From an uncultured Lachnospiraceae bacterium (lineage in GTDB: Bacteria; Bacillota; Clostridia; Lachnospirales; Lachnospiraceae), in contig CAJUTC010000011.1 of the NCBI GenBank assembly GCA_910589195.1, positions 1-64,000 on the forward strand: a DNA stretch of 64,000 bases, written 5' to 3'. Positions 10,173-17,975 of this stretch are shown one piece after another. The position numbers and the translations under genes were made by a program. Each line of letters starts with the position of its first letter. Positions within the stretch are counted from its first letter, which is position 1. Under the pieces are notes generated by a model that searched no databases, had not been told where the DNA came from, and was given only the letters and a program-made list of their open reading frames with translations.

Positions 10173-10220
10173 CTTTTCCTTGTAAGGAAAAGGCGCCCTC
10201 TCTAATGAGAGAACGCCTTT
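10173..10220 (-). promoter_or_regulatory. Overlapping hairpins in the glnN leader / fba trailer
   Basis: On the minus strand the first hairpin (10220-10189) pairs AAAGGCG..CTCTC with GAGAG..CGCCTTT and is followed by TTCCTT, like a terminator. The second (10192-10173) is the exact palindrome CTTTTCCTTGTAAGGAAAAG. They share bases 10189-10192, so both cannot form fully at once. The element lies between fba and glnN, and could be the fba terminator, an attenuator in the glnN leader, or both. The loops do not match the ANTAR-protein target rule. Confidence 0.5.
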
Positions 10221-10330
10221 GTTCGTAATTAAAATAAACCATTTCCCGCAAAAATGCAAGTGTTTTTTCTGTTTTTTTATTTTTCTGTTAAAACTTCCGG
10301 TGTCCGGATCTTATTTCAATCCTTGCGATA

Positions 10331-11194
10331 TCAAGCCTTATTGGCAGAACCGAATAATTCGATCTTTTCACGAACCGTTGCTTTAATTGCTTCTGCGCCA
10401 GGAGCTAACAGCTTTCTAGGATCAAATCCCTTGCCTTGCTGATCCTTTCCAGCTTCGATATATTCACGGGTTGCCGCCGCAAAGGATAACTGGCACTCGG
10501 TATTTACATTGATCTTGGCAACGCCCAAGCTGATAGCCTTTTTAATCATGTCTTCCGGAATACCAGTACCGCCGTGAAGCACTAATGGCATATCCCCTAC
10601 CTTTTCATTTACTGCCGCCAGCGTTTCAAAGCTTAAGCCAGTCCAGTTTTCCGGATATTTTCCATGAATGTTTCCGATACCTGCCGCCAGCATATCTACA
10701 CCTAAATCAGCAATCTGCTTGCACTCATCTGGATCCGCGCACTCGCCCATGCCTACTACCCCGTCTTCCTCGCCGCCGATGGAGCCTACTTCTGCCTCAA
10801 TGGATAATCCTAACTGATGAGCTACATGAACTAACTCGGTGGTCTTCTCTACATTTTCAGCAATAGGATAGTGGGATCCGTCAAACATAATGGAGGAGAA
10901 TCCGGCCTTAATGCACTTATAGCAGCCGTCATACGTTCCATGATCTAAGTGAAGCGCCACCGGAACCGTAATATTCAGCTCATCGATCATAGCCTTAACC
11001 ATAGCGGCAACAGTGCCGAAACCGGTCATATATTTGCCTGCGCCCTCAGATACGCCTAAGATTACCGGAGACTTCATCTCCTGCGCGGTTAACAGGACAG
11101 CCTTGGTCCACTCTAAGTTATTAATGTTGAACTGGCCTACTGCGTACTTGCCCTCTCTTGCTTTCTGGAGCATTTCTTTTGCGGAAACTAACAT
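10331..11194 (-). CDS. fba: Class II fructose-bisphosphate aldolase
   Basis: This zinc-dependent aldolase cleaves fructose 1,6-bisphosphate into dihydroxyacetone phosphate and glyceraldehyde 3-phosphate in glycolysis, and works in reverse in gluconeogenesis. The 287-residue product shows the zinc ligands in HLDHGT near residue 83 and in GNIHGKYP and LHGGTGIP towards the C-terminus, with the glycine-rich phosphate-binding segment and the NVNTECQ strand. The ATG at 11194 has AGGAGG eight bases upstream. A TATAAT box near 11257-11262 on the minus strand probably belongs to its promoter, though no good -35 is seen. It appears to be a single-gene unit. Confidence 0.97.
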   Translation of the reverse strand: MLVSAKEMLQKAREGKYAVGQFNINNLEWTKAVLLTAQEMKSPVILGVSEGAGKYMTGFGTVAAMVKAMIDELNITVPVALHLDHGTYDGCYKCIKAGFSSIMFDGSHYPIAENVEKTTELVHVAHQLGLSIEAEVGSIGGEEDGVVGMGECADPDECKQIADLGVDMLAAGIGNIHGKYPENWTGLSFETLAAVNEKVGDMPLVLHGGTGIPEDMIKKAISLGVAKINVNTECQLSFAAATREYIEAGKDQQGKGFDPRKLLAPGAEAIKATVREKIELFGSANKA

Positions 11195-11305
11195 GTAAAT
11201 ACCCTCCTCATGAAATAATTATTAGGTTGCTTTTCATAAAAATAATGTCCCTGGCATGTATTATAGCGCATTTGCGTAAAAAATAAAAGTATTAATTCAA
11301 ATCTT

Positions 11306-12232
11306 TCACTTGCTTTCATTTGCCATGGCGCAAAGCTCTTCCAACATTTGAGGAAGCTTTGTATCCATAGTTTCATTGCTAAACTGGCAGGTTCCTACCT
11401 TCTTATGTCCGCCTCCGTTATATTTAAGCATCAGGCTTCCCACATCCAGGGAAGCAGTGCGGTTCAAAATGCTGTAGCCAACCGCCGCTGAACAGCCCTG
11501 TCCGCCTCTTCCGCTTACAATCCAGGCAGAAATATTCTGTTGTGGATACATACTGTAGATCATGAAACGGTTCCCGGTATAAATCGTATCCACGCCCCTA
11601 AGATCCGTGATGATCACGTTTCCGTCAATGCGGGTGTGAGCCGTTACCATTTCTTTAAATTTTTCTGTCTGTTCCCTGTAAACCGTAATCCGCTCCTGTA
11701 CATCCGGCAAAGCCAGGATCTCCTCTGTACTGGAAACACGGCAGGCTTCCAGCAGTTTTTCCATTAACTGATAATTGGAAATTGTAAACTGGCGCCATCT
11801 TCCCAATCCGGTTCTGGGATCCATTAAAAATCCAACCAGAATCCAGCCTGTAGGGTTCATCACTTCATCAATTGTCAGATTGCCGGAATCTACTTTATCC
11901 ACAGCTTCCATCATTTCATCAAACTGGGGGAACCGCTCTGCCCCGCCATAATACTCATAAATAATCCTTGCACAAGACGGAGCCATCCTGCTCTCTCCTT
12001 TGTACTTACCCGCAAGCGCAAGCCTTTCATGTTCACTGGAGTGATGGTCAAACCAAAGGCCGCAGCCTTCTACAAATGGTACATTTGCCAGGCAGTCATC
12101 CTCATTTACCTCAACCAGACCGTCCTGAAGATCCTTTGGATGGGCAAATTTCCAGTGATCAATAATCCCTGCCTCCAAAAGCAATGCCCCACATGCCAAT
12201 CCGTCAAAGTCTGAACGTGTTACTAATCTCAC
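11306..12232 (-). CDS. DHH family phosphoesterase
   Basis: The 308-residue protein has the DHH-superfamily signatures SDFDGLACGALL at the N-terminus, the metal-binding LWFDHH near residue 61, an aspartate-rich AVDKVDSG segment near 108, and the C-terminal DHHA1-type GGGHKKVGTCQ motif. The family includes exopolyphosphatases, RecJ nucleases and cyclic-dinucleotide or nano-RNA phosphodiesterases; the substrate here is not determined. It lacks RecJ-type extra domains and the GGDEF/PAS parts of GdpP. The start is a GTG at 12232 with AAGGAGG seven bases upstream. It may be cotranscribed with thrC, whose stop codon lies 175 bases upstream on the same strand of reading. Confidence 0.88.
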   Translation of the reverse strand: MRLVTRSDFDGLACGALLLEAGIIDHWKFAHPKDLQDGLVEVNEDDCLANVPFVEGCGLWFDHHSSEHERLALAGKYKGESRMAPSCARIIYEYYGGAERFPQFDEMMEAVDKVDSGNLTIDEVMNPTGWILVGFLMDPRTGLGRWRQFTISNYQLMEKLLEACRVSSTEEILALPDVQERITVYREQTEKFKEMVTAHTRIDGNVIITDLRGVDTIYTGNRFMIYSMYPQQNISAWIVSGRGGQGCSAAVGYSILNRTASLDVGSLMLKYNGGGHKKVGTCQFSNETMDTKLPQMLEELCAMANESK

Positions 12233-12407
12233 TAGAATACCTCCTTCATTCTGGATATACCCAAAAACCCTTCTGCGGCACCTTTTGGCTGTTTTTGCCT
12301 TATATGCTGGCGTATCTTAAGCATTAATGTTTCCAGGTATCCATTTTATATGGTTATTTATGGCTTCCCTCCTTTAGCGGAAGAATTCCATATCCATTTC
12401 TTTTTTG

Positions 12408-13907
12408 CTAAACGCCTAAAATATCTTTTACTTCCATTTTCATACCTTCCACGCTGCATTCCCGATTATGGCGGATTGTCGCATGGCGGATTTCCTCCAC
12501 AGCCTTTGGCACTGGAATGCCGGAAAGGACGCTCATTTCATCAATCAGGGCAAACTCTTCTTTATTACTGAGTTCCCCGGATACCGCCTCCATGACGCTG
12601 CGGGAAAACTTATAGGGGCTTGCTGTAGATGCAATCACAGTTGTTGTATGATCGCCGGTACACTCTTTGTATTTTTGATACACAGCAGAGGCCACTCCGG
12701 TATGGGGATCCATCAGATACCTGGTATCCGCAAATACTCTTTTTATTTCAGCGGCATTTTCTTCCTGGCTGGCATATCCGCCCCAAAAATCTTCCATCTT
12801 CTCCTTCATATCCGCTGTAACCTGGTAACTTCCACTTTCTCCAAGTTCCTCCATCAGCTTCCGGTTTTTCCCCGCATCGCAGCCTGTGCTTAAATAGATC
12901 AGACGCTCTAAATTGCTGGAAATTAAAATATCCATAGATGGGGAACTGGTCAGGATAAATTCCCGGTTCCGGTCATAAGTTCCGGTGGCGAAAAAATCAT
13001 ATAATACTTTATTATCATTGGACGCGCAAATCAGTTTTTTAATGGGCACACCCATTTGCTTCGCAAAATAGGCAGCCAGTATATTTCCGAAATTTCCGGT
13101 CGGAACTACCACATTGATCGCTTCTCTAGCAGTAATCGCTTCCTGTTTCAGAAGCTTCCCATAAGCATATACATAGTAAACTACCTGGGGAACCAGACGG
13201 CCAATGTTTATGGAATTAGCAGAGGAAAACCGGAAACCTTTGGCTGCCAGCTCCGTCTGAAACCCTTCATCCCCAAACAGTTTCTTTACGCCCGTCTGGG
13301 CATCATCAAAATTTCCATGAATGGCTACTACCGAAGTATTTTCCCCTTTTTGAGTCCGCATCTGCAATTCCTGGATCTGGCTTACCCCGCCTTTTGGATA
13401 AAAAACAATAATTCTGGTTCCGGGAACATGGGCAAATCCGGCCATGGCGGCTTTTCCCGTATCTCCAGATGTGGCCGTAAGAATCACAATCTCCTGATCC
13501 ACCTTATTTTTCTTGGCAGCCACTGTCATAAGATGGGGCAGGATGGAAAGAGCCATATCCTTAAACGCAATGGTGCTTCCGTGGAACAGCTCCAGATAAT
13601 AGGCGCCGTCCGCTTGTTCCAAGGCGGCAATTTCCTCTGTGTCAAACTTACTGTCGTATGCCTTTTTAATGCAGGCCTTTAATTCTTCCTCTGTATAGTC
13701 TGTAAGAAACAGCTTCATCACTTCGTAGGCGGTTTCCTGGTATGACATGGCGGATAACTGTTCCAATGTACGATCCAGCTTCGGAATCTGATCTGGCATA
13801 AACAGGCCGCCGTCTTTTGCTAACCCCTGAAGGATGGCCTGGGACGCGGTAACTCCTGACTGCCCTCCCCTGGTACTCACATAAGTAATCTGATTTGATA
13901 ATTCCAT
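12408..13907 (-). CDS. thrC: Threonine synthase
   Basis: ThrC converts O-phosphohomoserine to threonine with PLP. The 499-residue protein has the family start STRGG at about residue 9, the PLP-binding lysine in GSTIAFKDMALSI near residue 110, the phosphate-binding ATSGDTGKAA loop, and the PTGNFGNILA motif. The open frame starts 32 codons earlier, but the ATG at 13907 follows AAAGGA at eight bases and matches the conserved N-terminus, so I use it. No other threonine pathway genes (hom, thrB) are nearby. It is divergent from sfsA. Confidence 0.96.
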   Translation of the reverse strand: MELSNQITYVSTRGGQSGVTASQAILQGLAKDGGLFMPDQIPKLDRTLEQLSAMSYQETAYEVMKLFLTDYTEEELKACIKKAYDSKFDTEEIAALEQADGAYYLELFHGSTIAFKDMALSILPHLMTVAAKKNKVDQEIVILTATSGDTGKAAMAGFAHVPGTRIIVFYPKGGVSQIQELQMRTQKGENTSVVAIHGNFDDAQTGVKKLFGDEGFQTELAAKGFRFSSANSINIGRLVPQVVYYVYAYGKLLKQEAITAREAINVVVPTGNFGNILAAYFAKQMGVPIKKLICASNDNKVLYDFFATGTYDRNREFILTSSPSMDILISSNLERLIYLSTGCDAGKNRKLMEELGESGSYQVTADMKEKMEDFWGGYASQEENAAEIKRVFADTRYLMDPHTGVASAVYQKYKECTGDHTTTVIASTASPYKFSRSVMEAVSGELSNKEEFALIDEMSVLSGIPVPKAVEEIRHATIRHNRECSVEGMKMEVKDILGV

Positions 13908-14051
13908 TATTCTATTCCTTTCTTCTTCCCTGCTAAAAGCGGGGAGATTGGATTCAAACTCTACCCGATTGGGTTTTTCATGTTTTTGGGAAAAGTTTAA
14001 CATATTTTAATTTCCTATGCAACTAAAAGTACAGGAAAACGTCAGAAATCT

Positions 14052-14080
14052 TTGACAAACAAAAGGTTCTCGATTATGAT
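14052..14080 (+). promoter_or_regulatory. Sigma-A promoter of sfsA
   Basis: TTGACA (14052-14057) and TATGAT (14075-14080) are separated by 17 bases, a near-consensus promoter directed at sfsA, about 60 bases upstream of the AAGGAGG and start codon. Confidence 0.85.
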
Positions 14081-14145
14081 ACTGTTAAATCCGCAAAAAC
14101 CCTTCCGCTTAAAAACCGGAGCAAAAAGGAGGAATTCTGGCCGTT

Positions 14146-14889
14146 ATGAAATACGAATCGATTGCGGACGGCATTTTTCTGTCCCGCCCGAACCGCTTTA
14201 TCGCCCATGTAATAGTTAATGGAAAAGAGGAAATCTGCCATGTAAAAAATACCGGGCGCTGCAGGGAGCTTCTTGTCCCAGGCGCAAGGCTTATTTTAGA
14301 ATATCATCCCAATGCCGCCAAAACAGGCAGGAAAACCTGCTACGATGTAATCGGGGTATATAAAGAACATGCCGGAAGCCGGGATGAAACGCTGTTAATC
14401 AATATGGATTCCCAGGCCCCAAACCAGGCTGCCTGGGAATGGATCCAGTCAGAACGGTTTCATGCCCTTCTTCCAAAGGGCATAAAAGCCACTCAGATTT
14501 GCCGGGAAGTTTCATATGGCCACTCCCGGTTTGATCTGGCTTTTTACCTGGAAAACCGTCCGGCCTTTATGGAAGTAAAAGGCGTCACCCTGGAACGCCA
14601 TGGTATCGCGTCATTTCCGGACGCACCTACCCAACGGGGGATCAAGCATTTGGACGCCCTGGCCAAAGCTTCCCAAAAGGGTCTGGCCTGTTATCTTCTT
14701 TTGGTCATCCAAATGAAAGGAATCACAGGCTTTACCCCCAATATGGAAACCCACCCGGAATTCGGATATGCCCTCCTTCGGGCCAGGAACGCAGGTGTTA
14801 CCCTGCTGGCGTATGACTGCCTGGTAGAAAAATCCTCTATGGATATCCATAATCCGGTGCCCATCACCTTGCCCTCATGTTGTCCTTAA
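14146..14889 (+). CDS. sfsA: SfsA family DNA/RNA nuclease-like protein
   Basis: SfsA was named for sugar fermentation stimulation in E. coli and has an OB-like N-terminal domain joined to a PD-(D/E)XK nuclease-like domain. This 247-residue protein shows the conserved RFIAHV, HVKNTGRCRELL, RFDLAFYLE and FMEVKGVTL segments; the last holds the E-x-K part of the nuclease core. It ends with the usual region after FPDAPTQRG. AAGGAGG sits 13 bases before the ATG, which is rather far, but no better start is visible. Its biological role is not settled. A strong promoter lies upstream, and an intergenic repeat follows the stop codon. Confidence 0.93.
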   Translation: MKYESIADGIFLSRPNRFIAHVIVNGKEEICHVKNTGRCRELLVPGARLILEYHPNAAKTGRKTCYDVIGVYKEHAGSRDETLLINMDSQAPNQAAWEWIQSERFHALLPKGIKATQICREVSYGHSRFDLAFYLENRPAFMEVKGVTLERHGIASFPDAPTQRGIKHLDALAKASQKGLACYLLLVIQMKGITGFTPNMETHPEFGYALLRARNAGVTLLAYDCLVEKSSMDIHNPVPITLPSCCP

Positions 14890-14900
14890 ACATATGGCAT

Positions 14901-14959
14901 GGAGCACAAAGCGCGGAGTAATCCGTTATCAAGGTGGCAAAAGACCTTATGACACCAAC
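14901..14959 (+). repeat. Dispersed intergenic repeat, copy 1
   Basis: This copy shares GGAGCACAAAGCG, GGAGTAATCCG, TATCAAGGTGGCAAAAGA and CACCAAC in the same order and spacing with the copy near 56.7 kb. Its 3' half also matches the copy at 43.8 kb. It sits between sfsA and the FeoA-like gene and lacks the left arm seen in copy 2, so it is either truncated or diverged. Confidence 0.8.
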
Positions 14960-15012
14960 TCTTATTATTTACGTATCATGTAATAACCGCTTTTGCTAGA
15001 TACAGGAGCATT

Positions 15013-15252
15013 ATGGTAGTTCCCTTAAATTATTTAAAGCAAGGCCGCAAAGCTATCGTTGTCTGGATTGCCCTTCCGGGCGATTGTGAGCCGCTTCTTT
15101 CCCTGTGGGGGATTGAACCAGACGCTTTGATTACCTGCGTTTATAAACATAAGGGGGATGGCATGTCTGCTTACAAAATCCGGCATGTTGTCGTTGCTTT
15201 GCGGGCAGACGATTCCAGCAAAATTCTGGTAAAGCTTTTAGACCCGCTCTAA
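15013..15252 (+). CDS. FeoA-like small protein
   Basis: The 79-residue protein has the size and SH3-like layout of FeoA: an N-terminal LKQGRKAIVVW strand, a middle LLSLWGIEPDALITCVYKH segment that corresponds to the usual leucine-glycine turn, and a C-terminal VVVALRADDSSKILV stretch. FeoA is a cytosolic accessory of the ferrous iron transporter FeoB. The ATG is five bases after AGGAG. No feoB follows directly, but a FeoB-like gene without GTPase motifs lies 7 kb downstream. Assignment rests on pattern similarity only; a solitary regulatory FeoA-domain protein is possible. Confidence 0.65.
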   Translation: MVVPLNYLKQGRKAIVVWIALPGDCEPLLSLWGIEPDALITCVYKHKGDGMSAYKIRHVVVALRADDSSKILVKLLDPL

Positions 15253-15258
15253 GGGTAT

Positions 15259-17424
15259 CTAAGACTCCGGCGGATCCTCCTTCCCTTTTCCCTGCTTTTC
15301 TCCCCGGTGCCGAACGCGGAAATTAAATCTCAGGCGTCCGGCCAGAACAGGGTCAGAAGGCACACGTTCCATTGGCTTGCCGCTGCCTGGCATGCCCTTT
15401 TTCCCGGACTCCTTCCAGACGGTTGGCCCGCCTCCCGGAAGCGCCCTGCCTAAAGTCTTTTTTCCCGCCTGCCTCCGGCCTCTATGTTCGCTTTTTCCTC
15501 GTTCAAAGCACCTTTCACAGACAGAGAAACTGTAATCCCACGGCAGTTCCCGTTTGCATATGGTGCATTTCCTGGAATAGCTGGTACACTCCATTTTTAA
15601 TATCCGGCTGATTTCCGCTTCCGTTTCATGGCGCTCTTCCATCAGGTTTTCTAACTGAACCGGAAGGCCTACTTTACGTGAAAACTGAAAGTATAAATCC
15701 AGCATTTTATAATAGCTTTCTAAATCATACAAATCATTTCCCGGGCTGTAAGGAAATTCCAGCTCATCCACTTCCCGATACTCCCGGCAGTAATCTTTCC
15801 ATAAATCCACTACTAATTTATTGTTAATGTCAATTGCGCAGGTAATCAGCTTATAGATCTCCTGCTTGGAAAATTCCTCCATATGGTGGCCATGGACAGT
15901 CAGGAAGCTTTGATAGAGGGAAAGAAGCTCGTCCACTTCCATTTTCTGGTAAAGCGCTGGGGCATCCATGCCAGCCCAGATTTTAATCAGGCTGTCAATA
16001 TCTGCCGGAAGATTTAAAAGCTGTTCCGGAAACCCAATCAAAGCCTTCATAATAGGAATGGGCATTCTTCCCAGACCGTCTTCGATCAACTGGATATTAT
16101 CAATCGCCGCTACAAACCCCTCTTCATAAATCCCAAATCTGCCGGCTCGGCCAGCGATTTGTTTGATTTCTCCCGGATCCAAGTCCCGTTTCACTACACC
16201 GTCAAATTTCTGAGTTTCCACAAATACGATTCTCCGGATCGGAAGATTCAGGCCCATGCCAATGGCATCAGTGCTGACTACAATATCCGTTTCCTTTGCC
16301 AGGAAGCGGCGTACCTGCTCTCTTCTGGTAGCAGGCGGAAGACTGCCATAGATTACGCTGCAGCGCACGCCCTGGCCTTCTAAATGGGCAGCCAGAGCCA
16401 GTACGGATTTTTTTGAGAACACAATCAGGGCATCGCCTTTTCTAAGATCATGTTTCAGGGAATAGGATTTTTTCTCTACGGTTAAACGGGTATTCCGCTT
16501 ATGTCGCACGATCCGGTACTGGTCGCCGCACCGTTTAATCATTTGGGTGATGATGGACTCCGCTTCCGGCGCCATACACAGATGGATTTCTTCCGCGCGA
16601 AGACCTAAGATGGCTCTGGTCCAATTATGCCCTCTGTACGGATCCCCGATCATTTGGCATTCGTCGACCACGGCAATATCAAAGTATTCGTGATCATTTA
16701 GCATTTCCACTGTACAGGACTGGCAAAGCGCTCCGGGTATCTGGATGGTTTCTTCCCCAGTTATCATAGAACATGCCAGACCTTCCATATTGCATTTATC
16801 ATAAACCTCCAGAGCCAGAAGCCGCAGTGGGCCAAAGTAAGCGCCGTGGGCGCAAGCCTTCAGCCGTTCTAAGGCATCATGGGTTTTCCCGCTATTGGTT
16901 GGGCCAACATGAAGAATAAATTTCCGTTTCATCAGCCGTGCCTGTGGATATTCTTCCTCAGGCTTTTGCTTGATCGATTCCCGGATTCCTTTCTGAATCG
17001 TTTTGGGAATGTAGAAAAGCTGGTAGCCCCGCTCTAAAGAATTAGAAAGCAGATACCGCCGGATTCCCTGCATCTGCAGTACCTGACGCAGCTCTTCTTC
17101 CTCCAAATCAGGAAGGAATTCCAAATCCTTTTCTGCCAGGCAGACGCAAAAACCCTTCATCTTCTCAATCCACTTTCCGATCTCCTCTTTCTGCTCCGGC
17201 GAACCCATCTCTTCCTTCCGCATCAGATATGCGCATACTTTAGACAGCATGGCATGAATATCGCTTAACTCATTGGATTTTTCAATCTTCTTCAGGATTT
17301 GAGGGTTCAGCTTCTGGCAGCGTTTCCGCATTTCGCCTAATGACATAGAGCGATACCGCTTATTGGCATTGCCAAAAAACAAATTTTTATAATATTCTGC
17401 CAAATATTGTTCTGAAGCAATCAT
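15259..17424 (-). CDS. Suv3-like superfamily 2 RNA/DNA helicase
   Basis: The 721-residue protein resembles mitochondrial Suv3-type helicases found in some Firmicutes. It has a helical N-terminal part, Walker A GPTNSGKT near residue 172, the DExH-like VVDECQMIGD near 255, the conserved VSTDAIGMGLNLPI and QIAGRAGRFG motifs near 380 and 425, and a C-terminal zinc-finger-like CTICKREL..CERC followed by a basic tail. Suv3 works in RNA degradation in mitochondria; the bacterial role is unknown. The frame runs 37 codons further upstream, but that part crosses a terminator hairpin, and the ATG at 17424 follows GGAGAA at eight bases, so I use it. Confidence 0.88.
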   Translation of the reverse strand: MIASEQYLAEYYKNLFFGNANKRYRSMSLGEMRKRCQKLNPQILKKIEKSNELSDIHAMLSKVCAYLMRKEEMGSPEQKEEIGKWIEKMKGFCVCLAEKDLEFLPDLEEEELRQVLQMQGIRRYLLSNSLERGYQLFYIPKTIQKGIRESIKQKPEEEYPQARLMKRKFILHVGPTNSGKTHDALERLKACAHGAYFGPLRLLALEVYDKCNMEGLACSMITGEETIQIPGALCQSCTVEMLNDHEYFDIAVVDECQMIGDPYRGHNWTRAILGLRAEEIHLCMAPEAESIITQMIKRCGDQYRIVRHKRNTRLTVEKKSYSLKHDLRKGDALIVFSKKSVLALAAHLEGQGVRCSVIYGSLPPATRREQVRRFLAKETDIVVSTDAIGMGLNLPIRRIVFVETQKFDGVVKRDLDPGEIKQIAGRAGRFGIYEEGFVAAIDNIQLIEDGLGRMPIPIMKALIGFPEQLLNLPADIDSLIKIWAGMDAPALYQKMEVDELLSLYQSFLTVHGHHMEEFSKQEIYKLITCAIDINNKLVVDLWKDYCREYREVDELEFPYSPGNDLYDLESYYKMLDLYFQFSRKVGLPVQLENLMEERHETEAEISRILKMECTSYSRKCTICKRELPWDYSFSVCERCFERGKSEHRGRRQAGKKTLGRALPGGGPTVWKESGKKGMPGSGKPMERVPSDPVLAGRLRFNFRVRHRGEKQGKGKEDPPES

Positions 17425-17530
17425 AATATATGTTCTCCGATCACAAATAATATCTCCATGATACCACAGTTTCCGAAACCTGGCAAAAACCGCTGCCGTA
17501 CGCCTTACCGGATCCTTTGTAATAAAAAAC

Positions 17531-17553
17531 CCCACAGCGTCAATGCCTGCGGG
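17531..17553 (-). terminator. Terminator hairpin upstream of the helicase gene
   Basis: On the minus strand CCCGCAG pairs with CTGTGGG (one G-U pair) around a nine-base loop and is followed by GTTTTTTATTA. It would end the tRNA-Val and candidate RNA transcript, or act as an expression platform in the helicase leader. T-rich sequence on the other side could also stop plus-strand transcription. Confidence 0.8.
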
Positions 17554-17604
17554 ATTTTTGTTATTTTGACGTTTACGCCCAAGCGATTCTTTGATTGTAA
17601 GGTC

Positions 17605-17758
17605 GTGTGCTGTCTGCGCTATATTCAGGCAAACCTCTCTGCCTAAAGTTCCATCGGTCTACGTTGCAGCAGGTTATGGATGCCACCCCATCGCCTCCCG
17701 CCTTGCCGGTGAAAATTGATTCCGCAAAGTTTCATCTGATATCACACAGACAGCACAC
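17605..17758 (-). ncRNA. Candidate structured RNA downstream of tRNA-Val
   Basis: The ends of this 154-base stretch are perfect 12-base inverted repeats, GTGTGCTGTCTG and CAGACAGCACAC. On the minus strand pairing extends inward with G-U pairs, then AUAU/AUAU and CAG/CUG, giving a closing stem of about 20 pairs. Internal short stems such as AGGCA/TGCCT and GATG/CATC are possible. It begins 22 bases after the tRNA-Val 3' end and is followed 51 bases later by a terminator. I cannot assign it to a known family; it could be a small RNA or a leader element of the helicase gene. Confidence 0.5.
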
Positions 17759-17780
17759 TAGCTCCGGATAAAATTATTAG

Positions 17781-17854
17781 TGGAAGCAAGGAGGCTCGAA
17801 CTCCTGACCTTTCGCGTGTGAGGCGAACGCTCATCCCGGCTGAGCTATGCTTCC
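17781..17854 (-). tRNA. tRNA-Val (anticodon CAC)
   Basis: The minus strand folds into a complete cloverleaf: acceptor GGAAGCA/TGCTTCC, D stem GCTC/GAGC, anticodon stem TTCGC/GCGAA with loop CTCACAC (anticodon CAC, codon GUG), and T arm AGGAG-TTCGAGC-CTCCT. The discriminator is A and CCA is not encoded. A promoter lies immediately upstream. Confidence 0.96.
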
Positions 17855-17863
17855 ATGTGTTTT

Positions 17864-17891
17864 ATTTTACCACATTTTGCAAATTAGTCAA
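17864..17891 (-). promoter_or_regulatory. Promoter of tRNA-Val
   Basis: Minus-strand TTGACT (17891-17886) and TAAAAT (17869-17864) are 16 bases apart, ending 10 bases before the tRNA 5' end. Confidence 0.75.
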
Positions 17892-17942
17892 TGCAATTTT
17901 AAACAAAACTTCCTGTATGATCCATTCATTAAAAACAAAAAT

Positions 17943-17969
17943 CAGGCGGGACGAAATCCTTCCCGCCTG
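17943..17969. terminator. Terminator after the LPXTG-type surface protein gene
   Basis: CAGGCGGGA and TCCCGCCTG form a perfect nine-pair stem around a nine-base loop, seven bases after the stop codon. On the minus strand it is followed by ATTTTTGTTTTT; the other side also has TCTTTTTATT. Confidence 0.92.
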
Positions 17970-17975
17970 GTCTTT

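Noticed and set aside
10173..10220. An ANTAR-protein target (paired hexaloop hairpins) in the glnN leader
   Set aside because: The loops would be CAUUAG and UUACAA, which do not have A at position 1 and G at position 4, and the two hairpins overlap rather than follow one another.
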